DNA from: Cupriavidus gilardii
GTDB lineage: Bacteria; Pseudomonadota; Gammaproteobacteria; Burkholderiales; Burkholderiaceae
Length of the DNA: 46,103 bases
Direction: 5' to 3'
Assembly (NCBI RefSeq): GCF_013314895.1
Contig: NZ_JABTYE010000032.1
Span: forward strand, 1 to 46,103
The translations under genes were made by a program, and so were the position numbers. The notes under the pieces are model-generated. The model was not told the DNA's origin. It did no database searches and worked only from the letters and a program-made list of their open reading frames with translations. Shown in pieces: positions 34,712 to 41,669 of the stretch; within the stretch, counting starts at the first letter, position 1, and every line of letters starts with the position of its first letter.

Positions 34712-35066
34712 TCGATCGCCCCCCTTGCTGTAGCCACCGGTTCGCGGTCTTGCTGCCGGTTCTTTCCCTGCACGATGTATTTCTTGCGCCTTTTCGCGGC
34801 TTTACCGCGTGGCGCGCGTGATACATTACGTCTATCGCACTAGTCGTCGCCGTTGCTGGACCACGCTGGCAAGGTGCCCAGGCCTCGCGCCGCGGGCGCC
34901 GCTGCCGGTGGCGACGACTCCCATTCGGTTTCATTTCCGCAGACTGTCCGCCCGGGCGGCGCCCCGCAACTGGCCCCGTCGACGGCCGCGTGTCCGCGTC
35001 GATCGGGACCGGATCGCCGTTCGACTACCCGGCGCCACGCCGGCCACCAGAAGGAAACCACCACGC
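34712..35066. other. Intergenic region before the antiporter
   Basis: A 355-nt gap with no supported gene. The open frame that continues upstream of the antiporter start has no membrane or family character. No convincing promoter was found; the nearest A/T-rich patch is around 34820. Confidence 0.4.
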
Positions 35067-36299
35067 ATGCATCACGCTACTCCGCTCATCAGCACCATCG
35101 TCGGCGGCATCGTCCTGGCCTTTGTCCTCGGTGCGTTGGCGGGGCGCTTACGGTTGCCGCCGTTGATCGGCTACCTGTGCGCGGGCGTCGTGGTCGGACC
35201 GCATACGCCGGGATACACCGCCGACCAGGCGCTGGCCCCGGAGCTGGCCGAGCTGGGCGTGATCCTGCTGATGTTCGGCGTGGGGCTGCATTTCTCGATC
35301 CGCGACCTGATGGCGGTGCGCAAGATCGCGATCCCGGGCGCGGTGGCGCAGATCGGCATCGCCACGCTGCTTGGCATGGGCGTCGCCTGGGGCTTCGGCT
35401 GGAGCTGGGGGCAGGGGCTGGTCTATGGTCTGGCGCTGTCGGTGGCCAGTACCGTGGTGCTGCTCAAGGCATTGCAGGATCGCGATCTGGTCGATAGCGA
35501 GCAGGGCCGCATCGCGGTGGGTTGGTTGGTGGTCGAGGATCTGGCGATGGTGCTCGCGCTGGTGCTGCTGCCCGCGCTCTCGGGCCTGCTGGTGCCGGCC
35601 GGCACCGGCGGCGAGGCCGAGGCGGCCAGCGTGACGGACATCCTGCTGACGGTATCGCTGACGCTCGGCAAGGTCGCGGCCTTCGTTGCCGTGATGCTGG
35701 TGATCGGCCGCCGCTTCATCCCATGGATGCTCGAGCGCATCGTCTGGACCGGCAGCCGCGAGTTGTTCCGCCTCGGCGTGCTGGCGACGGCGCTGGGCGT
35801 GGCCTTCGGCGCCTATTCGCTGTTCGGTGTTTCGTTCGCGCTCGGCGCCTTCTTCGCCGGCATGGTGCTGGCCGAGTCCGAATTCAGCCATCGCGCCGCC
35901 GAGGAATCGCTGCCGCTGCGGGACGCTTTTGCCGTGCTGTTCTTTGTCTCGGTCGGCATGCTGTTCGACCCGATGGTGCTGGTACGCGACCCGTGGGGCG
36001 TGCTCGCGACCGTATCGATCATCGTCGTCGGCAAATCGGTGGCGGCCCTCGGTATCGTGCGGATGTTCGGCTATTCGAACCGGACCGGCATGACGATTGC
36101 CGCAAGCCTTGCGCAGATCGGCGAGTTCTCGTTCATTCTCGCCAGCCTCGGCGTGTTTCTGCAGATTCTGCCGGAGCGGGCGCAAAGCCTGATCCTGGCG
36201 GGCGCATTGCTGTCGATCGTGCTCAATCCGCTGCTGTTTCGCTGGCTCGACCGCTACGTGGCGCGTCGGAACGAGGCGGGCGAGGCGCAGGCGGCCTGA
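35067..36299 (+). CDS. Monovalent cation:proton antiporter-2 family protein (KefB/YbaL-like)
   Basis: A 410-residue integral membrane protein with about 12 hydrophobic helices, starting MHHATPLISTIVGGIVLAF. Family features are GYLCAGVVVGPHTPG, LAELGVILLMFGVGLHFS, SVASTVVLLKAL, the ion-site-like WLVVEDLAMVLALV, GAFFAGMVLAESEF and LFFVSVGMLFDP. It ends just after the membrane part and lacks the C-terminal TrkA-N (RCK) domain of KefB/KefC and YbaL. Ion specificity (K+, Na+ or another) cannot be told. An AAGGAAA ribosome site precedes the chosen ATG. Its stop codon abuts the lysR stop codon. Confidence 0.88.
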   Translation: MHHATPLISTIVGGIVLAFVLGALAGRLRLPPLIGYLCAGVVVGPHTPGYTADQALAPELAELGVILLMFGVGLHFSIRDLMAVRKIAIPGAVAQIGIATLLGMGVAWGFGWSWGQGLVYGLALSVASTVVLLKALQDRDLVDSEQGRIAVGWLVVEDLAMVLALVLLPALSGLLVPAGTGGEAEAASVTDILLTVSLTLGKVAAFVAVMLVIGRRFIPWMLERIVWTGSRELFRLGVLATALGVAFGAYSLFGVSFALGAFFAGMVLAESEFSHRAAEESLPLRDAFAVLFFVSVGMLFDPMVLVRDPWGVLATVSIIVVGKSVAALGIVRMFGYSNRTGMTIAASLAQIGEFSFILASLGVFLQILPERAQSLILAGALLSIVLNPLLFRWLDRYVARRNEAGEAQAA

Positions 36300-37277
36300 T
36301 CAATGCGACGGGGCCGTGTCCGGCCCCGGTCGGCTTTTCGACCCCTTCGGTTCTTCCGGTTCTTCCGGTTCTTCCAGTTCCAGCTGCGGCGCGGTCTTGC
36401 GCAGGTATTCGGTAAAGGCCAGCAGGCCCTGGGTCGGATACTTGTCCTGATGCACGACCAGATGCCACGGCCGCACCAGCCGCGGCAGACCGCGGCGCAG
36501 CGCTACCAGCGCGCCGCGCTCCAGCTCGTCGCGCACCACATGCAGAGACAGGCAGCTGACGCCGAAGCCGCTCATCACCGCGCGCTTGATCGCTTCGGCA
36601 TTGCCGAGTTCGAGCGCAAAGCGTAGCGGGCCGAGCAGCGGGGCCAGCCGCTGTTCGACGATCTCGCGCGTGCCGGAGCCGCGCTCCCGTACCAGCCAGT
36701 CCGCCTCGCGCAGCGCGGCCAGATCGCCATCGGCCCGCGCCAGCGGATGGCCGGCGCCCACGACCACCACCATCTCGTCGTCGCACCAGTGCACGCTGGT
36801 CAGCTCGCGTTCGTGGCAGGTGCCTTCGATCAGCCCGATATCCGCTTCCAGGCGCAACAGCTGCTGCAACACGTCATGGGTGTTGCCGATGCTGAGGTCC
36901 AGGGCGCAGGGTTGGCGTTGGGCCTGTCGGAACCCGGTCAGCAGCGCGGGCAGCAGGTAGCTGCCGATCGTATTGCTGGCCGCGATGCGCAGTTGTACGC
37001 CGGCGTCGGCGGCGAAGCGCTCCAGTTCATGCGCCTGGTCCAGCAGCGACAGCGCGCGCGGGAAGAATTGCCGCCCGGTCTCGTTGATGGTGAGCCGTTT
37101 GGCAACGCGGTCGAACAGGCGCCGGTCCAGCGCACGCTCCAGATCGGCCAGCGCGGCGCTGACGGCGGACTGCGACATCGCGAGCGCCTCGGCGGCGGCG
37201 GTCGTGCTGCCGTGCTGGACCACGGCCACAAACACGGCGAGCTGGCGCAGCGTCAGCCGCAACGGGCGATGTTGCAT
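36300..37277 (-). CDS. LysR family transcriptional regulator
   Basis: A 325-residue LTTR with the N-terminal winged helix-turn-helix (about 8-65, TLRQLAVFVAVVQHGSTTAAAEALAMSQ). The effector-binding domain (about 93-295) begins LRIAASNTIGSYLLPALL. It is divergent from the YeiH-type exporter gene, the arrangement of yeiE-yeiH in E. coli, so it likely controls that gene. The last 26 residues are a low-complexity tail with three EEP units and PGPDTAPSH that most LTTRs lack; the DNA for it holds a hairpin that may serve the convergent antiporter gene. The effector is unknown. Confidence 0.9.
   Translation of the reverse strand: MQHRPLRLTLRQLAVFVAVVQHGSTTAAAEALAMSQSAVSAALADLERALDRRLFDRVAKRLTINETGRQFFPRALSLLDQAHELERFAADAGVQLRIAASNTIGSYLLPALLTGFRQAQRQPCALDLSIGNTHDVLQQLLRLEADIGLIEGTCHERELTSVHWCDDEMVVVVGAGHPLARADGDLAALREADWLVRERGSGTREIVEQRLAPLLGPLRFALELGNAEAIKRAVMSGFGVSCLSLHVVRDELERGALVALRRGLPRLVRPWHLVVHQDKYPTQGLLAFTEYLRKTAPQLELEEPEEPEEPKGSKSRPGPDTAPSH
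36309..36328 (+). terminator. Probable antiporter terminator inside the lysR 3' end
   Basis: Perfect 8-bp stem (36309-36316 against 36321-36328, 4-nt loop) followed by GTCGGCTTTTCG. It lies 9 nt past the antiporter stop codon and within the lysR coding sequence on the other strand. Confidence 0.6.
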
Positions 37278-37289
37278 ATCTATATATCC

Positions 37290-37311
37290 GGTAAGAAATA
37301 ACGATATTACC
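37290..37311. promoter_or_regulatory. Candidate LysR operator
   Basis: GGTAA (37290-37294), 12 nt and TTACC (37307-37311) form a dyad in the 102-nt A/T-rich gap between lysR and the exporter gene. This is where an LTTR usually binds; the T-N11-A core is plausible within it. Confidence 0.5.
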
Positions 37312-37379
37312 TGTTTTACAGATGAAAGGTGGGTCGTTACGCTGGCGTCATTCTTAGCCGCCCGTGTCGCCACCACGCC

Positions 37380-38468
37380 ATGCCGACCACCTCCATTCCT
37401 GCCGCCGCCCCCGCCACCGCCATTTCCTGGCGTTATCGACTGCTGACGCTGGCGCCGTTGGGCGCCACCGCCTGGCTCGCACTGGTCCTGTCCGGGCTGC
37501 CGGCGCTGTCGCAACTGGGCGTCAGCCCGCTGATGCTGGCCATGTGCGCCGGCATGGTGGCCTGCAACACCTTGCCGCGGCACTGGCTCGCGCCGTTGGC
37601 CCCGGGCATGCAGCTGGCCAGACAGACGCTGCTGCGGCTGGGCGTGGCGCTGTACGGTCTGCGGCTGACCTTCGGCTCGATCGAGGCGCTGGGTGTCGGC
37701 GGGATGGTGGCGCCGTTGCTGATGCTGGCGGCGACGCTTTGCGTCGGCGTCTGGGTCGGCACCCGGTGGCTCGGCCTGACGCGCCGCGAAGCCGTGGTGG
37801 TCAGCGCGGGGAGCGCCGTGTGCGGGGCGGCGGCCGCGATTGCCGTGGCCTCGATTGCGCGCACCGACGACCGGCAGACCGCGGTCGCCGTGGCGACGGT
37901 GGTGTTGTTCGGCACCGTCGGCATGCTGCTGTATCCGTATCTGTACGAGCTGGTGACCAATGTCTGGCACTGGCAAGTCGGCGAGCGCGCCTTCGGCATC
38001 TATACCGGCGCGACGCTGCACGAGGTGGCCCAGGTCATCGTCGCCGGCAAGGCGGTCGGCGAGACAGCCGGCGACGCTGCCGTGCTGGCCAAGATGGTCC
38101 GCGTACTGGCGCTTGGTCCGCTGCTGCTGATCCTGGCGCTGTGGCCGCGCGCCGAAGACCGCGCGCAAGGGGCAAACGCCGGCCGCCGAGGCATCGACTG
38201 GGCAAGGATCCGTGCGGCGGTGCCGTGGTTCGCGCTGGGCTTTGTCGCCGTGCTCGCGATCAACTCCTTCGGCATGGTCCCAAGCGAATGGAAGCCGGGT
38301 CTGGTCGCGTTCGACAACTGGCTGCTGGCCTGCGCGATGCTGGCGATCGGCCTGCATACGCGGATCGGCGACCTGCTGCGCGCCGGCCGCAGGCCGATGC
38401 TGCTGGCCGCGCTGCTGTTCGTGTTTCTGGTTGGTGCCGGTGCGCTGGTGTGCGCCGCGCTCGTCTGA
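37380..38468 (+). CDS. YeiH/UPF0324 family putative sulfate exporter
   Basis: A 362-residue membrane protein of the PSE family, with about ten hydrophobic helices. The conserved stretch QTLLRLGVALYGLRLTFGSI, the internal EAVVVSAGSAVCGAAAAIA and the motif GIYTGATLHEVAQVIVAG are clear. The family is named for a suggested sulfate export role, unproven for most members. The start MPTTSIPAAAP was chosen because a Met 17 codons upstream overlaps the regulatory gap. It is probably controlled by the divergent LysR protein. Confidence 0.87.
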   Translation: MPTTSIPAAAPATAISWRYRLLTLAPLGATAWLALVLSGLPALSQLGVSPLMLAMCAGMVACNTLPRHWLAPLAPGMQLARQTLLRLGVALYGLRLTFGSIEALGVGGMVAPLLMLAATLCVGVWVGTRWLGLTRREAVVVSAGSAVCGAAAAIAVASIARTDDRQTAVAVATVVLFGTVGMLLYPYLYELVTNVWHWQVGERAFGIYTGATLHEVAQVIVAGKAVGETAGDAAVLAKMVRVLALGPLLLILALWPRAEDRAQGANAGRRGIDWARIRAAVPWFALGFVAVLAINSFGMVPSEWKPGLVAFDNWLLACAMLAIGLHTRIGDLLRAGRRPMLLAALLFVFLVGAGALVCAALV

Positions 38469-38521
38469 ACGAAGCGTGAGGGGGCGGGGGAAGGGATAAG
38501 CGGCGGGGCTTGCGGCGTGGC

Positions 38522-38608
38522 TGGTGCGGCCGACGGGACTCGAACCCGTAAGCCCGGAAAGGCGGCAGATTTTAAGTCTGCTGAGTCTACCAATTTCTCC
38601 ACGGCCGC
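38522..38608 (-). tRNA. tRNA-Leu (TAA)
   Basis: An 87-nt class II tRNA on the minus strand, with acceptor stem GCGGCCG/CGGCCGC and encoded CCA (TGG at 38522-38524). The anticodon TAA is at 38572-38574 in the loop CTTAAAA, and a long variable arm is present. It stands alone after the exporter gene. Confidence 0.96.
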
Positions 38609-38689
38609 ACGGCAAGCCCGGTATTGTGGGCGGTCGCCGCCCGGGACGCAAGCGCCGCATGATCGCTCCCGTACCCTTGCCGGCCAGGA

Positions 38690-38706
38690 TGTTACTGGCG
38701 GTAACA
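38690..38706. promoter_or_regulatory. TGTTAC/GTAACA dyad
   Basis: TGTTAC, TGGCG and GTAACA make a perfect 6-bp inverted repeat with a 5-nt centre. It lies 82 nt before the tRNA-Leu 5' end on one side and 83 nt before the start of the Tyr/Pro/His-rich gene on the other. The half-sites resemble those of LacI/GntR operators, but the spacer differs. Confidence 0.4.
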
Positions 38707-38721
38707 ATGTAGAACTCGCCG

Positions 38722-38752
38722 TTGCACCTGTGATTGGGCGTAGGCCTAGAAT
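38722..38752 (+). promoter_or_regulatory. Possible promoter of Tyr/Pro/His-rich gene
   Basis: TTGCAC (38722-38727) and TAGAAT (38747-38752) are 19 nt apart and the -10 ends 36 nt before the ATG. The spacer is long, so this is a moderate call. Confidence 0.5.
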
Positions 38753-38788
38753 ACGGGTATCAAGATCAACCTTGCGAGGAGCAAGATC

Positions 38789-39145
38789 ATGAAACGTTGG
38801 TTGCTCGCAGGGCTTGGCGTGCTGGCTGCGATGGCCTCAGGCGCCGCGATGGCCCGCGTCGACGTCGGCGTGGTGATCGGCGTGCCGGGCGTCGTGGTCG
38901 GCGGTCCGGCCTACTATCCCCCGCCGCCCGTGGTCGTTGCGCCCGCACCGGTCTATTACGGTCCACCGCCGGTGGTAGTGCGGCCCGGTTACGGCTACTA
39001 CGGCCCGCCGCCGCGCTATTACGGCCCGCCGCCGGCGCACTACTATGGCCCGCCGCGCTATTACGGTCACCCGGGCCGGCACTATCATGGTGGCCGGCAT
39101 GGTCACTGGCATGGTGGACATGGACATCGCCATCACCGCCACTGA
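38789..39145 (+). CDS. Secreted Tyr/Pro/Gly/His-rich protein
   Basis: A 118-residue protein with a clear signal peptide (MKRWLLAGLGVLAAMASGAAMA, cleavage near 22). A Val/Pro segment with YYPPPP and repeated YYGPP units follows (about 40-95), then a C-terminal tail with many His and Gly (HGGRHGHWHGGHGHRHHRH). Short proteins of this kind are common in Burkholderiales and have no established function. The His tail could bind metal ions, which is an inference. The ribosome site GAGGAG lies 7 nt before the ATG, in the loop of a small hairpin (CTTGC 38771-38775 against GCAAG 38781-38785). Confidence 0.8.
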   Translation: MKRWLLAGLGVLAAMASGAAMARVDVGVVIGVPGVVVGGPAYYPPPPVVVAPAPVYYGPPPVVVRPGYGYYGPPPRYYGPPPAHYYGPPRYYGHPGRHYHGGRHGHWHGGHGHRHHRH

Positions 39146-39171
39146 GTCGGCGAACCGAACGAACAGAATCA

Positions 39172-39202
39172 CAAAGGGCCCTGCGGGGCCCTTTGCTTTT
39201 TT
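39172..39202 (+). terminator. Terminator after Tyr/Pro/His-rich gene
   Basis: Perfect 10-bp stem (39172-39181 against 39186-39195, loop TGCG) followed by C and six U, placed 26 nt after the stop codon. Confidence 0.93.
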
Positions 39203-39304
39203 GGCACGGCTGTTTTGCCCTGTCATGGTGGCCGGTTCATGGTCACCGAAGTGGTGCCGGCGCTATACTGCCGGCTCATTGTTATCGATTTTCAGGAGAG
39301 TGGT

Positions 39305-39712
39305 ATGCAGCAAAAGTCCGTGCTGACTGCGGAAGATGTGAAGAAGGTGATGGCCGCAGCCGAAGCCGAGGCCAAGGCCCATCACTGGGCCGTCTCGATC
39401 GCCATCGTCGATGACGGCGGCCATCTGCTGGCCCTGCAGCGGCTCGACGGCGCTGCGCCGATCTCCGCTTATATCGCCACCGAAAAGGCCCGCACCTCGG
39501 CGCTGGGGCGCCGCGAATCGAAGATCTACGAAGACATGATCAACAACGGCCGCAACTCGTTCATGACGGCGCCGGTGCTGCAAGGCATGCTGGAGGGCGG
39601 CGTGCCCATCACCGTCGGCGACCAGGTGGTCGGCGCCGTGGGCGTGTCGGGCGTGAAGTCCAGCGAGGATGCGCAGATCGGCCGTGCCGGCATTGCGGCG
39701 CTGGGCGTCTGA
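39305..39712 (+). CDS. HbpS/GlcG (DUF336) family protein
   Basis: A 135-residue protein covering the DUF336 family, which includes heme-binding HbpS and GlcG. The characteristic blocks are SIAIVDDGGHLLALQRLDGA, IATEKARTSALGRRES and GGVPITVGDQVVGAVGVSG. There is no signal peptide. It is convergent with hemP, so a heme link is plausible by neighbourhood as well as family, but not shown. AGGAG before ATG 39305 fixes the start; TATACT at 39264-39269 is a likely -10. Confidence 0.83.
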   Translation: MQQKSVLTAEDVKKVMAAAEAEAKAHHWAVSIAIVDDGGHLLALQRLDGAAPISAYIATEKARTSALGRRESKIYEDMINNGRNSFMTAPVLQGMLEGGVPITVGDQVVGAVGVSGVKSSEDAQIGRAGIAALGV

Positions 39713-39727
39713 TCGAACCTTGGCACC

Positions 39728-39838
39728 ATCGGGCCTGATGGCCCGATTCGCTTCATCGGCCGTCGTCGGTTGCGATGGCCGGGCCCGCTCCGTCCTGGAG
39801 CGGGTAGCCCGAGGCCGGGATGCCGCGCGATGCGGCAT
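39728..39838. terminator. Three hairpins between convergent genes
   Basis: Three successive perfect stems lie in the gap between the HbpS-like gene and hemP: 8 bp (39728-39735 against 39740-39747), 8 bp (39784-39791 against 39797-39804) and 7 bp (39820-39826 against 39832-39838). None has a strong U-run, so termination efficiency is uncertain. Confidence 0.5.
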
Positions 39839-39853
39839 GCCACGGCGGGCGGC

Positions 39854-40198
39854 TTACTTCGTCAGAATCAGTTTTCCGTAGCGCGTCTTGCGCAGCGTGT
39901 ACACCTCGCCGTTATGCAGGATCGGCAGGGTAGTCGCGCCGCGCATCAGGGCTTCCAGCGGCACCGCCTCGGCGGCCTGCGCCGGCGCCGCCTGGGCGGC
40001 AGCGTTCGCGCTGCGATTGTCGCGCACCAGCGCTTCCAGGCGGGCCACCGCCGACTTGACCGTCGCCATCGCCGACGGCGCCGCGGCCTCGCGGCGCGCG
40101 TCAGGCGCCGGATTCTGGTTCACCACCACGCGGCGCAGCGACAGGCGGCGGCGGGTGACTTCGCGCGGTTGCGTCAGCGGCAAGGCAAGGGTGCTCAT
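39854..40198 (-). CDS. hemP: Hemin uptake protein HemP
   Basis: The last 30 residues carry the HemP motif (LPILHNGEVYTLRKTRYGKLILTK region). The 114-residue length exceeds the usual 55-80 because of an N-terminal extension rich in Ala, Arg and Pro. HemP is a small conserved partner of heme uptake systems; in Burkholderia it acts as a regulator of heme receptor expression (family knowledge). The start MSTLALPL was chosen because AGGAG lies 9 nt upstream; an upstream in-frame Met is possible but would overlap the leader. A Fur-overlapped promoter precedes it. Confidence 0.88.
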   Translation of the reverse strand: MSTLALPLTQPREVTRRRLSLRRVVVNQNPAPDARREAAAPSAMATVKSAVARLEALVRDNRSANAAAQAAPAQAAEAVPLEALMRGATTLPILHNGEVYTLRKTRYGKLILTK

Positions 40199-40271
40199 CG
40201 ATGGGGCTCCTGTTCGGGGGATGGTCGGTTTCACGGCGCCAGGGGTGGGGTCGGCTGCCGTCGTGCCGTTC

Positions 40272-40300
40272 ATATTAAATGAGAATCGTTATCATTACAA
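40272..40300 (-). promoter_or_regulatory. Fur-controlled hemP promoter
   Basis: On the minus strand TTGTAA (40295-40300), 17 nt and TAATAT (40272-40277) form a promoter. The spacer carries a Fur box (TGATAACGATTCTCA, 40280-40294) that matches 12 of 14 positions of the 7-1-7 Fur consensus. Iron-loaded Fur would block the promoter. It lies 74 nt before hemP. Confidence 0.88.
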
Positions 40301-40369
40301 CGACTCTGTCCATGATATCGGGCGGCCGAGGGCAGCGCTGCCAAAAAACGCATTTGGTTTCATTCGAAA

Positions 40370-40405
40370 CAAAAAAGAAAAAGCCCCACCGGAGGGGTGG
40401 GGCTT
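40370..40405 (-). terminator. Terminator of tonB-exbB-exbD
   Basis: Perfect 10-bp stem (40381-40390 against 40396-40405, 5-nt loop), followed on the minus strand by a U-rich run from the A-rich 40370-40380. A second, GC-rich stem (40412-40420 against 40427-40435) precedes it just after the exbD stop. Confidence 0.88.
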
Positions 40406-40442
40406 GGGGAAAGCGGCGCGGCACTGCGCGCCGCTGGGGGTC

Positions 40443-40856
40443 TTATTGTTTCGGCTCCGTGATGAAGCCGATCTTGCCGAGACCGCCGTGCTGGGCGGCG
40501 GCCATCACCTCGGCCACGCGCTCGTAGCGCACGTCGCGGTCGGCGCGCAGATGCAGTTCGGGCTGCGGCTGTTGCTGCGCCGCCAGCGCGATATTGTTCT
40601 GCAGCGTCGCGTCGTCGATCTCCTGCTGGTTCCAGAACACCTTGCCGGCCGCATCGATCGACAGGTTGATGCTCTGCGGCTTGGGATCGTTGGGCTGATT
40701 GGTCGCACGCGGCAGGTCGATCTTGACCGCGTGATTGATCACCGGGATGGTGATGATGAAGATGATCAGCAGCACGAGCATGACGTCGACCAGCGGCGTC
40801 ATGTTGATCTCGCTCATGACTGCGTCATCGTCATCGTCGAGGGTACCGAATGCCAT
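40443..40856 (-). CDS. exbD: ExbD, TonB energy-transducing protein
   Basis: ExbD, with ExbB and TonB, couples the proton gradient to transport through outer-membrane receptors. The 137-residue protein has one N-terminal helix with the essential Asp24 in TPLVDVMLVLLIIF and a periplasmic domain with the usual LRADRDVRYERVAEVMAAAQ block. It is the last gene of the Fur-controlled operon, 38 nt after exbB. Confidence 0.95.
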   Translation of the reverse strand: MAFGTLDDDDDAVMSEINMTPLVDVMLVLLIIFIITIPVINHAVKIDLPRATNQPNDPKPQSINLSIDAAGKVFWNQQEIDDATLQNNIALAAQQQPQPELHLRADRDVRYERVAEVMAAAQHGGLGKIGFITEPKQ

Positions 40857-40894
40857 GATGACTTCCTTTCGGGCGGAGGGCGGTCCGCGTCAGT

Positions 40895-41623
40895 TCAGTT
40901 CTTGACCGCGAGGCGCACCGCGTTGTCGTCCGCGGGGCGCGCGCCGGTCGGGCGCACGCGGGCGCCGGTCACGAAGTAGGCGTGCAGGTCGTGGGCGAAG
41001 CGGTTCAGCTTCGAGATCACCGCCTTGTTGCCGCGCGTCAGCGCGTTGTAGCCGAGCACCGCAGGGATCGCCACGGCCAGGCCGAAGGCGGTCATGATCA
41101 GCGCTTCGCCGACCGGGCCGGCGACCTTGTCGATGGTCGGCACGCCCGATGCGCCGATACCGATCAGCGCGTGGTAGATGCCCCACACGGTGCCGAACAG
41201 GCCGACGAACGGCGCGGTCGAGCCCACCGAGGCGAGGATCGCCAGGCCCGACTGCATGCGCGACACGGCTTCGTCGATCGCGCTCTTGAGCGAACGCGTG
41301 AGCCAGTCCGAAATGTCCATCACGTCATGCAGTTGCGGCTGGCTGGCGCGATGGTGCTGGGCGGCTTCCTTGCCGGTCAGCGCCAGCGTGCGGAACGGAT
41401 TCGATTCGCTGCTGCCGAGCGTTTCCAGCGCATGGTCGAAATCGTCCGAATGCCAGAAGCGCTTTTCCGCGCCCTGCGCCATTTTCTTCAGGCGGACCAG
41501 ATCCCACGCCTTGGTGAGAATCACGATCCATGACGCCAGCGACATGACGAGCAGAATGATGGCGGTCGCACGCATGACGAAATCGCCTTGCGCCCACAGA
41601 TGGCTGAGTCCGAGGTCCTGCAT
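40895..41623 (-). CDS. exbB: ExbB, TonB proton channel protein
   Basis: ExbB forms the pentameric channel around ExbD. The 242-residue protein has three membrane helices (about 17-37, 130-150, 175-195). The conserved segments are ASVGSTAPFVGLFGTVWGIYHAL and VGEALIMTAFGLAVAIPAVLGYN. It is 46 nt after tonB and 38 nt before exbD, all on the minus strand, so the three are co-transcribed. Confidence 0.95.
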   Translation of the reverse strand: MQDLGLSHLWAQGDFVMRATAIILLVMSLASWIVILTKAWDLVRLKKMAQGAEKRFWHSDDFDHALETLGSSESNPFRTLALTGKEAAQHHRASQPQLHDVMDISDWLTRSLKSAIDEAVSRMQSGLAILASVGSTAPFVGLFGTVWGIYHALIGIGASGVPTIDKVAGPVGEALIMTAFGLAVAIPAVLGYNALTRGNKAVISKLNRFAHDLHAYFVTGARVRPTGARPADDNAVRLAVKN

Positions 41624-41669
41624 GATGGTTCCTGGTAAGTCGTAAATCGTATGGAAGGTTCAGTTCAAA

